Source: Steroidobacteraceae bacterium (lineage in GTDB: Bacteria; Pseudomonadota; Gammaproteobacteria; Steroidobacterales; Steroidobacteraceae). From it: a stretch of 64,000 nt of DNA. Under the pieces are notes generated by a model that ran no database searches, was not told the DNA's origin, and saw only the letters and a program-made list of their open reading frames with translations. The position numbers and the translations under genes are program-made. Position 1 is the stretch's first letter; each line of letters starts with the position of its first letter. Location of the stretch: assembly GCA_041395505.1 (NCBI GenBank), contig JAWLAG010000001.1, positions 1,426,001 to 1,490,000 of the forward strand, in the 5' to 3' direction. Shown here in pieces: positions 17,913 to 26,140 of this stretch.

Positions 17913-18482
17913 AAATCAATCTGCGGCGCCTCTGGTGCCCGAGCACGCGCGCCCAACCCGCGTAGCCTGGAAGTATTCGCAGGCTGACACGTGCGATCAC
18001 CAGCAGTGGAACGGCGAGAACCGCACCACCGAGACCCCATGCGCCACCAAACAGGACGATTGCGAGCATCACGAATAGCGGATTCAGCGTAAGTCTGCGA
18101 CCGAGTACGGCGGGTGTAATGAACTGACTCTCGAGCAGATGCAACAGGAAGAATCCTGCAGGGAGCAATAGAGCTGCCGGCTCTGCACCAAAGGTCAGCA
18201 TGCCGACCAATATGCAAGTGGTTCTGCGGCGTTGGTCAGGGCGAGGGCCGCACCGCCGACGACACCGGTCAGTACCAGTCCGGCGGCAAGCGTCGTCGGC
18301 ACTCTGGCGCGCTTGAGTACGACGACGATCGGCCACAACACCATGGCGAGCAGCAACGCGAACAACATGGGTAGCAGAACTGGTCGCGCAAGCACGGCCG
18401 CGACGACAATGCTGACTGCGGCGAGGATGTTCAGTGCTCGGGAAGGACCATGTGCCAGGTACCGACCCATTGACGACGCCAT
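17905..18482 (-). pseudogene. AI-2E-family permease, internally deleted and frameshifted
   Basis: Two pieces of one permease lie side by side in different frames. The first 95 codons from the ATG at 18482 give the N-terminal two membrane helices, then run out of frame at 18195. From about 18220 the next frame resumes with the conserved C-terminal block (FFLLHLLESQFITPAVLGRR, then two more helices). Normal AI-2E proteins have about 350 residues; roughly the central 150 are missing, including the large hydrophilic domain. The piece runs into the dusA 3' end without a proper stop. A non-functional remnant, or an assembly collapse. Confidence 0.75.
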
Positions 18483-18576
18483 GCAACTCCCCCTTTGAGC
18501 GAAGTATGCGCCGCGCCCGCAGGCGTGAGGATTGAGCGATTTCCCGGGCGTCTGTAGGCGTTAGCTCACATACCAA

Positions 18577-18597
18577 GGGGCCAGGTCAACTGGCCCC
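18577..18597 (-). terminator. Hairpin terminator after the 18623-19069 lipoprotein
   Basis: Perfect 8-bp stem GGGGCCAG/CTGGCCCC (18577-18584 with 18590-18597) with a 5-nt loop, just past the stop at 18623. It would end the stress operon read on the minus strand. No long T-run follows. Confidence 0.55.
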
Positions 18598-18622
18598 TCG
18601 CTATCAAGGCACGCCAAGGTTG

Positions 18623-19069
18623 TCAGTTGTCCAGTTTCTGCACCGCATCGCTGCGGTTTCGTTCGGCGTCCAGGGTCATCTGCGCCTTGCCCTTTGCAGC
18701 TTCGTATTGAGCCTCCGCCTGATCCTTGCAGGTGGCTTGCGCCGATCCAGCCAGCGCCTCGCACTTTTCCTTTGCAATATCCATATCGCCCTTGGCCTTG
18801 GCGATCGCGACGTTGTAGGCCTCCTCCGCGCGGTCCTCGATGGCGTCACCACGATCGTCGGGGTCGGCCGATGCCGCATCGTCCATGCTGTCCGCGTAGA
18901 CTTCCTGCTGGTCCTTGCGCGCGTCCGCCACGTCTTCATTGCGATCCTGCGTAGCGTCCGCGACGTCTTCGGCAACTTCCTGGGTGCTCTCACGTTGATT
19001 GCAGGCCGTTGCGGAAAGTGCAGCCAGCAGCGCCACTGCCAATAAATGTGTTCTCGCGGGGATTGTCAT
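18623..19069 (-). CDS. Lipoprotein with paired-cysteine motif
   Basis: A 148-residue lipoprotein; ATG at 19069 follows GGAGC. Signal peptide with lipobox TAC (cysteine near 23). The mature part is a long charged, probably coiled helix. It contains CEALAGSAQATCKDQAEAQY, in which two cysteines may bridge in the periplasm, and ends DAVQKLDN. A 35-codon remnant of a close paralogue lies at 46238-46345, and a lipoprotein at 48927-49151 has the same cysteine pattern. It closes the DUF1328-to-SOD gene string. Confidence 0.75.
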   Translation of the reverse strand: MTIPARTHLLAVALLAALSATACNQRESTQEVAEDVADATQDRNEDVADARKDQQEVYADSMDDAASADPDDRGDAIEDRAEEAYNVAIAKAKGDMDIAKEKCEALAGSAQATCKDQAEAQYEAAKGKAQMTLDAERNRSDAVQKLDN

Positions 19070-19167
19070 GCCAGATGCTCCTGATTGTGTAGGTTCCGCG
19101 TCATGTTGCCGCCAATGCCGTTCATCAAGCATGACGGCAATGGGATCATCAAGGCATAGGAGTTGTC

Positions 19168-19788
19168 TTACGGCTGCTCGAACTGCGAAGCTGCGTAGCC
19201 CCAATTCAAGTGCGACCCGACGATCTTCTTGAGGTAGCGCGCGCGTTCATTCTGGTGATCGAGATAGTAGGCGTGTTCCCACAAATCGACGACCAGCAGA
19301 CAACGATGTCCATCCGTAACAGGTGTGCCCGCGTTGCCTGTGGTCTGCACCTCGAGCGCACCCTGTGCCGTACGGACCAGCCACAGCCAGCCACTCGCAA
19401 AATGCGTACCGCCACTGTCGGTCAGCAATGTCCGTAGGGTCGCCAAAGAGCCGAAGTCCTTGATGATCGCGTCTCGGAGCTCGCCAACCGGTTTGAGTTG
19501 CCGGGGGGTAAGCGATCGCCAATAGGTGTCGTGATTACATGCCTGGGCGGCGTTGTGATACAAGTCCGTCAGGCCGCGTCGATAGGCTTCGATGACGATC
19601 CCATTGGGTGTCTTGCCTCCAAGCGCATGACTTAGCGCCATTTTGTTTGCTTTGCGCACGTAGCCTGCGTGGTGCTTTCTAAGATGCAATCGCACTGTGC
19701 GGGCGCTGATCACCGGCTCGAGCGCTGCGACGTCCCAGTCAAGGACGGTCAGGGCGAATGGTCCGCGCGTTGTTGAATTGCTACTCAT
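19168..19788 (-). CDS. Superoxide dismutase, Fe type
   Basis: A 206-residue Fe/Mn-SOD. The four metal ligands are visible: His35 (LHLRKHH), His86 (NHDTYW), Asp168 and His172 (DLWEHAYYLDH). The glutamine in NAAQACNH is placed as in iron-type enzymes. It is more divergent than SodB at the N-terminus and has no signal peptide, so it acts in the cytoplasm. The next gene upstream is a ferritin-like protein, 22 nt away, which fits joint defence against superoxide and free iron. Confidence 0.9.
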   Translation of the reverse strand: MSSNSTTRGPFALTVLDWDVAALEPVISARTVRLHLRKHHAGYVRKANKMALSHALGGKTPNGIVIEAYRRGLTDLYHNAAQACNHDTYWRSLTPRQLKPVGELRDAIIKDFGSLATLRTLLTDSGGTHFASGWLWLVRTAQGALEVQTTGNAGTPVTDGHRCLLVVDLWEHAYYLDHQNERARYLKKIVGSHLNWGYAASQFEQP

Positions 19789-19809
19789 GGAATTCGCCTC
19801 GCGTTGTGG

Positions 19810-20367
19810 TCACTTGTTCAGGCTGCGCAGGTTTTCCATCATGCTGGCGATCTCCTCGGCATGGTGTTCCTCCGCAGCGAGTATCTGTTCGATCATTCGC
19901 CTGGTCGTGGAGTCCTTGTCCTGTAGATAGCGCGCCATCTCCGTATAGGACTCGATGGCTACTCGCTCCGCGACGAGATCCTCCTTCAGCATGGAGACGA
20001 GTCTCGTGCTCGTGCCATACTCGGCGTGGCTGCGTGCGGCAAGCCCATCTGGATTGAAATTCGGATCGCCGCCGAGTTGCACGATGCGCTCCGCGATCAG
20101 ATCGGCGTGCGCTTGTTCTTCCTGCGCATGAACGAGGAACTCCTTCTTGATCGCTTCGGCCAGGATGCCCTCTGCGACAAAATAATGGCGACGATAGCGC
20201 AGTGTGCATACGAGCTCCGTAGCCAGTGCTTCGTTCAGGATATCGACAACAAGTTTGCGGTCGGCTCCGTAACTTGGCGTGACAGCGCCGTCCTCGATTC
20301 GTTTCCTGGCACGTGCGCGCAATGTCTTGATGTCACTGAGAAAGTCCCGTTCAATTGTCTTGCCCAT
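19810..20367 (-). CDS. Ferritin-like (bacterioferritin-type) protein
   Basis: A 185-residue four-helix-bundle protein. Di-iron ligands are seen as a glutamate in LNEALATELVCTLRYRRHYF, E-x-x-H in HAQEEQAHADLI, a glutamate in VAERVAIESYTEM and EEHHAEE near the end. No haem-ligand methionine is obvious, so iron storage or peroxide handling rather than classical Bfr is likely. It begins two nt after the upstream gene stop and precedes the SOD. Confidence 0.85.
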   Translation of the reverse strand: MGKTIERDFLSDIKTLRARARKRIEDGAVTPSYGADRKLVVDILNEALATELVCTLRYRRHYFVAEGILAEAIKKEFLVHAQEEQAHADLIAERIVQLGGDPNFNPDGLAARSHAEYGTSTRLVSMLKEDLVAERVAIESYTEMARYLQDKDSTTRRMIEQILAAEEHHAEEIASMMENLRSLNK

Positions 20368-20369
20368 GA

Positions 20370-20675
20370 TTACTCTCCAGATTCCGGTTGCGCAGAATCG
20401 CCATGCGCGACCGCGCGATTGATGATCGAGACCGACGCGCTGACCAAGAGCAGTCGCCGCGCGAGTCGTCCTTTGCCAAACAGGGCAATGGTTCCTGCAA
20501 CTCGCGCGGCCCGTACGACGCGCGGATCCGTCAGCCAGCGTAGCGTGCGGCTACGGGGGAAAGTGGATTCTGGTTGCGGCGAGTCTTGCGCTGCCTCGAC
20601 TCGCAACCTCAGGCGCGATCGCTGCAGCCGTGCGGCAAGGGCGCGGGCAGGTTCGCTATCCGTTGTTTCAGGCAT
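20370..20675 (-). CDS. Small YqjK-like hypothetical protein
   Basis: A 101-residue basic protein starting at ATG 20675 (MPETTDSEPARALAARLQRS), overlapping the holin-like gene by 8 nt. The C-terminal half has a weakly hydrophobic, arginine-rich stretch. In E. coli the order yqjD-yqjE-yqjK has a comparable small basic protein after the holin-like one; homology is suggested only by position and composition. Confidence 0.6.
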   Translation of the reverse strand: MPETTDSEPARALAARLQRSRLRLRVEAAQDSPQPESTFPRSRTLRWLTDPRVVRAARVAGTIALFGKGRLARRLLLVSASVSIINRAVAHGDSAQPESGE

Positions 20676-21207
20676 GGACAGGGTCCGTCTCGTCCTTGGC
20701 CGAGCTGTCAGGTTCAGGGCGGCTGGCCGCATCCCGTACCCAAAGGAGATCGCTCTGCAATTCGCCGCGCGTCAGGGGAAAAGCCTCCTGCAGATCAAGT
20801 AAAGCGCGATTTGACCGATGGAGTGCCGCTGCGCTGAGGGCGGTCAGGCTGCCAATTGACGTGATGCAGACAGCGAGTCGATGAGGCGTATCCCAGTACC
20901 AGGCAACAAGGATCGCGAATGCACCGCCAATCGTGACGACTGCGAGCAGGCACGAGGCCAGTGCGCCGACCAGCATGGTGAGCAATTGCCTGGGCAGACG
21001 CGCAGCTTCGCTGCGGATCAGGCTGCCATAGAGCGCAATGTGCTCCGCTATTCCTGGACTCAGGCGCCAGAGCGAAGCAATGCCACTCAACCATTTGATC
21101 CGCACGAGCTCGAGCAATCTGCTGTCAGCGTCTGCGCAAGAGCCACCCTGCCACCAACGCGGTGCCGGCCGCGATGGCAACGGCATTCCAGGGTCGCTCG
21201 CGGACAT
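20668..21207 (-). CDS. Phage-holin-like (YqjE-type) membrane protein
   Basis: A small membrane protein with two adjacent transmembrane segments (around LTMLVGALASCLLAVVTIGG and the following LAVCITSIGSLTALSAAAL). This is the fold of the YqjE/DUF1469 'phage holin family III' envelope proteins, which are not phage genes. The start is uncertain: ATG at 21207 overlaps the DUF883 gene by about 80 nt, while TTG or GTG codons close to the DUF883 stop at 21125 would give a more typical length. Confidence 0.7.
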   Translation of the reverse strand: MSASDPGMPLPSRPAPRWWQGGSCADADSRLLELVRIKWLSGIASLWRLSPGIAEHIALYGSLIRSEAARLPRQLLTMLVGALASCLLAVVTIGGAFAILVAWYWDTPHRLAVCITSIGSLTALSAAALHRSNRALLDLQEAFPLTRGELQSDLLWVRDAASRPEPDSSAKDETDPVHA

Positions 21208-21478
21208 AGTGGTCAGTCGCGCGTGCCGCTTCCCGGCCTCGATGGCGCATGGCCTGTGCCGCTTCATCGACTCGGTCGCGCGCCGCCGCCATTTGCTCCC
21301 GGGCGCGGGCTTTGAGCCGACTCACCTCGTCGTCACTGAGGTGAGCCGCCCGCTTGATAAGATCCTCCACATCCGCGGCAAGCGCGGAAAGCTCCTCTCG
21401 AAGCGATTCGTTTTGGGTGCCGTTGAATGCGGTGGTCTGCGAGCCGCCTACGCTCTCATTTGCTGTGCTTCGCCCCAT
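21125..21478 (-). CDS. DUF883 (YqjD/ElaB) ribosome-tethering-type membrane protein
   Basis: A 117-residue tail-anchored protein. A long amphipathic helical region (LREELSALAADVEDLIKRAA, then repeated Arg/Glu/Ala) is followed by the conserved DHYVRERPWNAVAIAAGTAL motif and a single C-terminal membrane helix ending LLRRR. In E. coli YqjD and ElaB tether ribosomes to the inner membrane in stationary phase. Sits between DUF1328 and the holin-like gene, all in one transcript. Confidence 0.88.
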   Translation of the reverse strand: MGRSTANESVGGSQTTAFNGTQNESLREELSALAADVEDLIKRAAHLSDDEVSRLKARAREQMAAARDRVDEAAQAMRHRGREAARATDHYVRERPWNAVAIAAGTALVAGWLLRRR

Positions 21479-21481
21479 GCG

Positions 21482-21646
21482 TCAAACCCTCCGAAGCAGA
21501 CTTGCAATCAAGGTAATGGCAGCGACCGCCAGAAAGACGAAAAACAGCACTTTGGCGATGCCGGCAGCACCCGCTGCAATGCCCGTGAATCCGAAAACCG
21601 CCGCGATGATGGCGATGACAAAAAAGACCGCCGCGTAGTTAAGCAT
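21482..21646 (-). CDS. DUF1328 small membrane protein
   Basis: A 54-residue protein of two hydrophobic helices, starting MLNYAAVFFVIAIIAAVFGF and ending SLLRRV. This is the full and characteristic DUF1328 (YtjA-like) sequence. GGGGATAG precedes the ATG at 21646. First gene of the stress operon running to 18623; a GacA-box-like element lies 98 bp upstream. Confidence 0.88.
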   Translation of the reverse strand: MLNYAAVFFVIAIIAAVFGFTGIAAGAAGIAKVLFFVFLAVAAITLIASLLRRV

Positions 21647-21744
21647 GACCTATCCCCTTGTTGTATGGTGTCCAGCCGTTTCGACTACCATGACAGCCTG
21701 ACAGATCGTAAGTGGCGAAACGGTCGGCTGAACTGGCATCGTCG

Positions 21745-21762
21745 TGTAGGAGGTCGCTGACA
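21745..21762. promoter_or_regulatory. GacA/UvrY-box-like site upstream of the DUF1328 operon
   Basis: Plus strand TGTAGG-N6-CTGACA, 98 bp before the DUF1328 start and 66 bp before the histidine kinase start on the other strand. Two mismatches per pair of half-sites from TGTAAG-N6-CTTACA, the published GacA upstream element. One of four such sites in this window at similar distances. Confidence 0.5.
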
Positions 21763-21827
21763 CTGCTGGAAAAATCAAGGGGAACCGCTATGATCAATAG
21801 CCCTGCGGTTGACTGGAACGATGGTTG

Positions 21828-23195
21828 ATGCGGGAGAATCCGCAAGCGTTGATGGTTCGCGCGCTCGCCGTACTGGTAATTGCCGGGTTGGTTGGCGTTT
21901 TTGCGGTCAGCGAGATTCGCCGCCAGATCATCCAGCGCACCGCCGTCGATGTTCAGAATTCGCTCGACCGACTCGCAAAGCTGGCTGAATTCGAAGCCGT
22001 CGTGGGTGACGCCGAAGGCAGTCTACGCAGCTACCTGCTGACCGGTGCGCCGCGCTACAAAGACGCCTTCGAGGCCGCTGTGGCCAACGCACCGCGTGCA
22101 TTGGACCAACTCGCGCAACTTTACATGAAAGAAGGTTCGCCCGGACCGTCGGCATTTCGGCAGCTCGCGGCATTTTCGGGGGTTCGGTTTGGTCAATTGT
22201 TCAGTCTTCGTGACTTGTTCGACGCCAAGGGCGGTCGGGCCGCCATCGACCTGCTCGACACCGGGCTGGATGACCGCTCGGAGCAGCGAGTCACCGCTCT
22301 GATCACCGAGCTGCGTGCAGCGGAGCGGGACAACGTCCGCCGTCGCAACACCGAGTGGACAGAAGAGCATAAGCAGAATCGCCTGTTCATGGCGTTGATT
22401 ACGCTTGCGGTCATCGTGCTTGTGGTTGTTACCGCGAGCCTTGCGCTCAATGAACTGCGGAATCGACGCGATCGCGCCCGTGAGCTCGAATCCATAGTTG
22501 CCGCACGCACCTCGGAACTGGCTTCCCTGACGAGCCACCTGCAAAGCTCCGTCGAGGAAGAGAAGGCGAATCTCGCGCGCGAGTTGCACGACGAGCTCGG
22601 CGGTCTTCTTGTCTCGGCAAAGATGGATTTGAACCAACTGAAGTCGGTGCTGCCGGCAAATGATGAACAATCGGCCGCCCGCGTGGCCCGCATGGACAAG
22701 GCGCTTGCCGATGGCGTGCGGTTCAAGCGCCGTATCGTCGAAGAATTGCGACCCACCTTGCTCGATAACCTCGGCCTGATCCCTGCGCTCAGGTGGCAGG
22801 TCGAGCAGGCCTGTGCTGCAGCCGGCCTCAATCACGAGCTGAACTTGCCCGAGGAAGAGCCGGCCATCTTGCCGCAAACGCGTATCGGGCTTTTTCGGAT
22901 AGTCCAGGAAGCGCTCAATAACATCATGAAGCACGCGAGTGCATCGACGGTATGGCTCGATGTAGCGCTGGAGGAGACACATTTGCGCCTGTCAATCGCC
23001 GACGATGGCGTTGGACTCAAAGACGAGGTCATGCGGGGCAAGGGTGGCCATGGCCTGACAGGCATGCGCCATCGTGTCCGGGGCATGGGCGGGCGGTTGA
23101 TGCTCGGCCAACGCGCCGGTGGCGGCACGCTGATAGAAGTGATCGTGAGCCTCGAGGCCCGCGAACCCGATGGACAGATCGAGCGTGGTGCCTAG
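21828..23195 (+). CDS. Sensor histidine kinase (NarX/DegS type, CHASE3-like sensor)
   Basis: A 455-residue membrane kinase. Membrane segments at about residues 10-28 and 185-207 bracket a periplasmic all-helical domain that resembles CHASE3 (EFEAVVGDAEGSLRSYLLTG). A HisKA_3 dimerisation domain follows, with the phosphoacceptor His in ARELHDELGGLL, then an HATPase with NNIMKHAS, DDGVGL and GHGLTGMRHRV. This class phosphorylates LuxR/NarL-type regulators; one is encoded at 23646-24281. ATG at 21828; a TTG one codon earlier is possible. Confidence 0.9.
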   Translation: MRENPQALMVRALAVLVIAGLVGVFAVSEIRRQIIQRTAVDVQNSLDRLAKLAEFEAVVGDAEGSLRSYLLTGAPRYKDAFEAAVANAPRALDQLAQLYMKEGSPGPSAFRQLAAFSGVRFGQLFSLRDLFDAKGGRAAIDLLDTGLDDRSEQRVTALITELRAAERDNVRRRNTEWTEEHKQNRLFMALITLAVIVLVVVTASLALNELRNRRDRARELESIVAARTSELASLTSHLQSSVEEEKANLARELHDELGGLLVSAKMDLNQLKSVLPANDEQSAARVARMDKALADGVRFKRRIVEELRPTLLDNLGLIPALRWQVEQACAAAGLNHELNLPEEEPAILPQTRIGLFRIVQEALNNIMKHASASTVWLDVALEETHLRLSIADDGVGLKDEVMRGKGGHGLTGMRHRVRGMGGRLMLGQRAGGGTLIEVIVSLEAREPDGQIERGA

Positions 23196-23626
23196 CTATC
23201 GAGGCGCTTGGCGGTGACTTCGCCAATTAACCCGGGCAGTTGGTCGAATTCAGTCGATTTTTCGAGAAAATAACTGGCGCCGAGTGCGAGTGCTGCACGA
23301 CGGTATTCATCGAGCGCGTAGGTGGTGAGTACGATGATCGACGGGTGAAACCGGATATCGCGCAGCGCCCGCATGACGCCAAATCCCGTCCCTTGTGCGA
23401 GATGCAGATCAAGAATAATCAGATCCGGGCGCAGTCTTGCTGCAGTTTGAACGGCGTCGCGTTCACTCTCCACGGTGCACAGTAGTTCAACGCGCGGGAT
23501 GCCCAGCAGCAATTCTCTCAGCCGATCCGCCAGCACCTGCGAATCCTCGACCAGCAATACTCGCAGTGGTGCATGCCCCGCCGATCCGCCGGCGCGCTGG
23601 TTGTCAAATGAGGATTGCAGAAGCAT
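23192..23626 (-). CDS. Stand-alone receiver-domain response regulator
   Basis: A 144-residue single-domain receiver with no output domain. Acidic pocket LLVEDSQ, phosphoacceptor Asp in DLIILDLHL, threonine in IVLTTYA and lysine in FLEKSTEF are all present. Its 3' end overlaps the convergent kinase stop by 4 nt. It could compete for phosphate from that kinase, acting as a sink or relay (inference). An internal start after the 20-residue N-terminal tail is possible. Confidence 0.85.
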   Translation of the reverse strand: MLLQSSFDNQRAGGSAGHAPLRVLLVEDSQVLADRLRELLLGIPRVELLCTVESERDAVQTAARLRPDLIILDLHLAQGTGFGVMRALRDIRFHPSIIVLTTYALDEYRRAALALGASYFLEKSTEFDQLPGLIGEVTAKRLDS

Positions 23627-23645
23627 CTTTCGTGGTTGTCGTGAG

Positions 23646-24281
23646 TCAGCCCTGGATAAGGCCGTTGCGCAGTGCGTAGGTAGTGATGTCGGCGTTGTTG
23701 GCGAAGGCCATTTTCTCGAGAATGCGGCTGCGATAGGTGCTTACAGTCTTGACTGACAGGTGCAATTCGTCAGCTATTGCCGATACCGCCTGGCCTGCTG
23801 CTAGCTTGCAGAAAATCTGGAACTCACGCTCCGACAGTCGGCTGTGCATGGGCTGGTCCTGATCGGAATCGAGTTCGTCGACCAGGATCTCGGCAAGGGC
23901 GGGAGACACGTAGCGCCTGCCTCCCAGGACCGCGCGTATCGCGGTAATGAGCTCTTCGGAGGCCATTTCCTTGTTGACGTAGGCGCTCGCGCCGAGTCGC
24001 AGAACCTGCAGCGCATACTGGCGCTCGCCAAAGCCACTCAAAACCAGGACTCGCGTTCCAGGAGATCCCGCCAGCAGGTGTTTGAGAATGTCGAGCCCGC
24101 TGCGCTCGGGCATGTTGATATCGAGGATGACGAGATCCCAGGCCTTTTCTCGTGCCCTGGCAAGCGCATCGTCACCCGATGAGGCCTCGCCGATCTCGCC
24201 GATGTTCTGCTCGCTTTCGAGGAGTTGCCGCAGGCCCGCCCGGACCAGCTGATGATCATCCACAATGAGTACGCGTGCCAT
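23646..24281 (-). CDS. LuxR/NarL-family response regulator (GacA/UvrY-like)
   Basis: A 211-residue two-domain regulator. Receiver: VDDHQLVR acidic pocket, DLVILDINMP with the phosphorylated Asp, VLSGFG and the lysine in AYVNKEMASE. Output: LuxR HTH with LSEREFQIFCKLAAGQAVSA and LHLSVKTVSTYRSRILEKM. ATG at 24281 follows GGGGG, and the N-terminus MARVLIVDDHQLVRAGLRQL is standard for this family. The layout matches GacA/UvrY. Sites resembling the GacA box occur before neighbouring operons. Confidence 0.9.
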   Translation of the reverse strand: MARVLIVDDHQLVRAGLRQLLESEQNIGEIGEASSGDDALARAREKAWDLVILDINMPERSGLDILKHLLAGSPGTRVLVLSGFGERQYALQVLRLGASAYVNKEMASEELITAIRAVLGGRRYVSPALAEILVDELDSDQDQPMHSRLSEREFQIFCKLAAGQAVSAIADELHLSVKTVSTYRSRILEKMAFANNADITTYALRNGLIQG

Positions 24282-24378
24282 ATATTCCCCCGAGAGCGTC
24301 CTGGCTATTTTGACGGCCGCGCGCAGTGACTGCAAAACAAATGACCCAACGAGCGAGTCGGCGCTGCGAGCTTTGTTC

Positions 24379-24396
24379 GGTAAGAATCGTCCTACA
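24379..24396 (+). promoter_or_regulatory. GacA/UvrY-box-like site upstream of the PLDc_N gene
   Basis: GGTAAG-N6-CCTACA, 92 bp before the ATG at 24489. Differs from TGTAAG-N6-CTTACA at one position in each half-site. It is the best match of the four sites and also lies close upstream of the LuxR response regulator on the other strand. Confidence 0.55.
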
Positions 24397-24488
24397 ACGC
24401 ACGGCGCGACGAGGCGGGCGCCTACAGATAGTCATGCCACGGACAAATAGGATGGTTACCGAGTGAGCAACACTGCGGAGGACCCAAT

Positions 24489-24674
24489 ATGCTGAGCACC
24501 ATCATCGCAGGCCTGATCTTCATCGCCGACATCTGGGCCATCGTTCAAGTCCTGAGTAGTGGCAGTTCCACGGCGACCAAGCTGCTGTGGGTGCTGGTCA
24601 TTCTGTTCCTGCCCGTGCTTGGATTGATCCTATGGCTACTCGCCGGGCCGCGCGCGCCGGCTCGGGTGGTCTAG
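24489..24674 (+). CDS. PLDc_N small membrane protein
   Basis: A 61-residue protein with two hydrophobic helices and the PLDc_N pattern (IWAIVQVLSSGSSTATKLLW, then LFLPVLGLILWLLAGPR). This domain usually heads cardiolipin synthases; here it is a separate small protein beside, and convergent with, a cardiolipin synthase gene. GGAGGA precedes the ATG. The stop overlaps the cls stop by 4 nt. Confidence 0.85.
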   Translation: MLSTIIAGLIFIADIWAIVQVLSSGSSTATKLLWVLVILFLPVLGLILWLLAGPRAPARVV

Positions 24675-25942
24675 AGTTGCGACCGCAGCAGCGACGCGGC
24701 GCGTTCAAGCGAACGTCGCCAGAGCGGTCTTCGGCGCCATCGCTCGTAGTTGTAGGCGCGACACTCGCACAGGTCGTTCTCGATGAGCGCGAGTTGGACG
24801 CGTGCGAATTCACCGTCCCAGACATTGAGGTTGGCCTCGTCATTGACGCGGAAGGATCGGGTATCGAAATTTGCAGAGCCGATTGACGTCCAGACCTGAT
24901 CAATTACCATGACCTTGCAGTGCATCATCGTGCGTTGGTATTCGTAGATCTCTACACCTGCAGCCAAAAGCTTCCCCCACTGGGCCTGTGAGGCGTGTCG
25001 AACGATGTGTGCATCGGTTTTCCCGCCCGGCACCATGATGCGAACAGCCACGCCCCGCCGGGAGGCGGCGATGAGCGCGCTCGTGGTCAGTGCGTCCGGA
25101 ACGAAGTAGGCGTTCTGGATCCAGATTTCACGCGATGCCGCGCCGAGTGCAATCGCAACCATGAGCTGCATGCTCTCGGCACCCTGTTGTGGTGAACTCG
25201 CGAACATTTGCGCGCGCGAGTGGCCCGCGGGTTCCAGGTCGGGGAAATAACGGTCTCCATGCAGCACGCGCCCTGTAGTTTTCATCCAGTTGTCGAGAAA
25301 CGCAGCCTGCATCTGCGCCACGACCGGACCTTCCACGCGGTAATGGGTGTCGCGCCAGTGGTCCTCGTCCTCGGCATTGCCGGTCCAGATTTCAGCAATT
25401 CCAACGCCACCAGTGAAACCAATCCAGCCGTCAATGATCATCAGCTTGCGGTGCGTACGGTTGTTCATGCGGTGGAGGTGATACCAGCTGAGCGGGTGGT
25501 AGATCTCGACTTCGACACCTGCATCCTTGAGTGCGGGAATGATGCCATCGCCCAGATTCTGGGAGCCAACCCAATCGATATGGACGTGTACTCGAACACC
25601 GCGGCGTGAAGCGGCGCACAGCGCGTCCTGGAATTTGTTGGCGATCGGGTCGGACCAGAAGATAAACGTCTCGAAGGTAATGGTGTGCTCGGCATCGCCA
25701 ATGGCTTCGAGCATGGCGGGAAAGATCTCTACACCGTTGACGAGCGCTTCGATTCGATTGCCGGAAGTGATGGATGGTCCGAGCAGTACCCCGAGCGCGC
25801 GCGTGAAATCCACATCTTCGATGTCATAGAGTCGTCTTGGTCGGCGCGCGAGACGTTTCTCGGATGTAACGAAATTGATGCCGATGATCATGATCAGCGC
25901 GGTTGCCAATGCGCTGAGCACGATGATCTCAACCGTAACCAT
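24671..25942 (-). CDS. Cardiolipin synthase-like phospholipase D
   Basis: A 423-residue inner-membrane enzyme that condenses phosphatidylglycerol to cardiolipin. One N-terminal membrane segment, then two PLD catalytic motifs: HRKLMIIDG with GFTGG in the first half and HCKVMVIDQ with SIGSANFD in the second. ATG at 25942 is preferred because GGGGAG is well placed; the frame is open to 25996. The ClsB/ClsC branch is possible, since only one clear membrane helix is present. Confidence 0.88.
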   Translation of the reverse strand: MVTVEIIVLSALATALIMIIGINFVTSEKRLARRPRRLYDIEDVDFTRALGVLLGPSITSGNRIEALVNGVEIFPAMLEAIGDAEHTITFETFIFWSDPIANKFQDALCAASRRGVRVHVHIDWVGSQNLGDGIIPALKDAGVEVEIYHPLSWYHLHRMNNRTHRKLMIIDGWIGFTGGVGIAEIWTGNAEDEDHWRDTHYRVEGPVVAQMQAAFLDNWMKTTGRVLHGDRYFPDLEPAGHSRAQMFASSPQQGAESMQLMVAIALGAASREIWIQNAYFVPDALTTSALIAASRRGVAVRIMVPGGKTDAHIVRHASQAQWGKLLAAGVEIYEYQRTMMHCKVMVIDQVWTSIGSANFDTRSFRVNDEANLNVWDGEFARVQLALIENDLCECRAYNYERWRRRPLWRRSLERAASLLRSQL

Positions 25943-26016
25943 GATTCTCCCCTTGAACCGCATGTAAAGTGTCAACTGGCGGGGGACCGAGCTCAAGCAT
26001 GCTCGTCCGATCGCCC

Positions 26017-26034
26017 GTTAGGACTTGTCCTACA
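26017..26034 (+). promoter_or_regulatory. GacA/UvrY-box-like site upstream of the BON lipoprotein
   Basis: GTTAGG-N6-CCTACA, 106 bp before the ATG at 26141. The core TAGGAC-TT-GTCCTA is a perfect palindrome. The right half-site is identical to those at 24379-24396 and at 21745-21762 (reverse strand). Confidence 0.5.
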
Positions 26035-26140
26035 CGCCAAGTGCCGAGGCGCCTAGTGTCGGCTGTTCGCGGCTGGACGAGACTGCCAATCAGAGCAGCG
26101 GAATCGTCCGCGACTGAACTGAGTGACAGGAAGGCAAGCA

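Noticed and set aside
19081..19098. GacA-like site before the 18623-19069 lipoprotein
   Set aside because: CCTACA is present on the minus strand, but it lies only about 20 bp from the start codon and the left half-site does not match.
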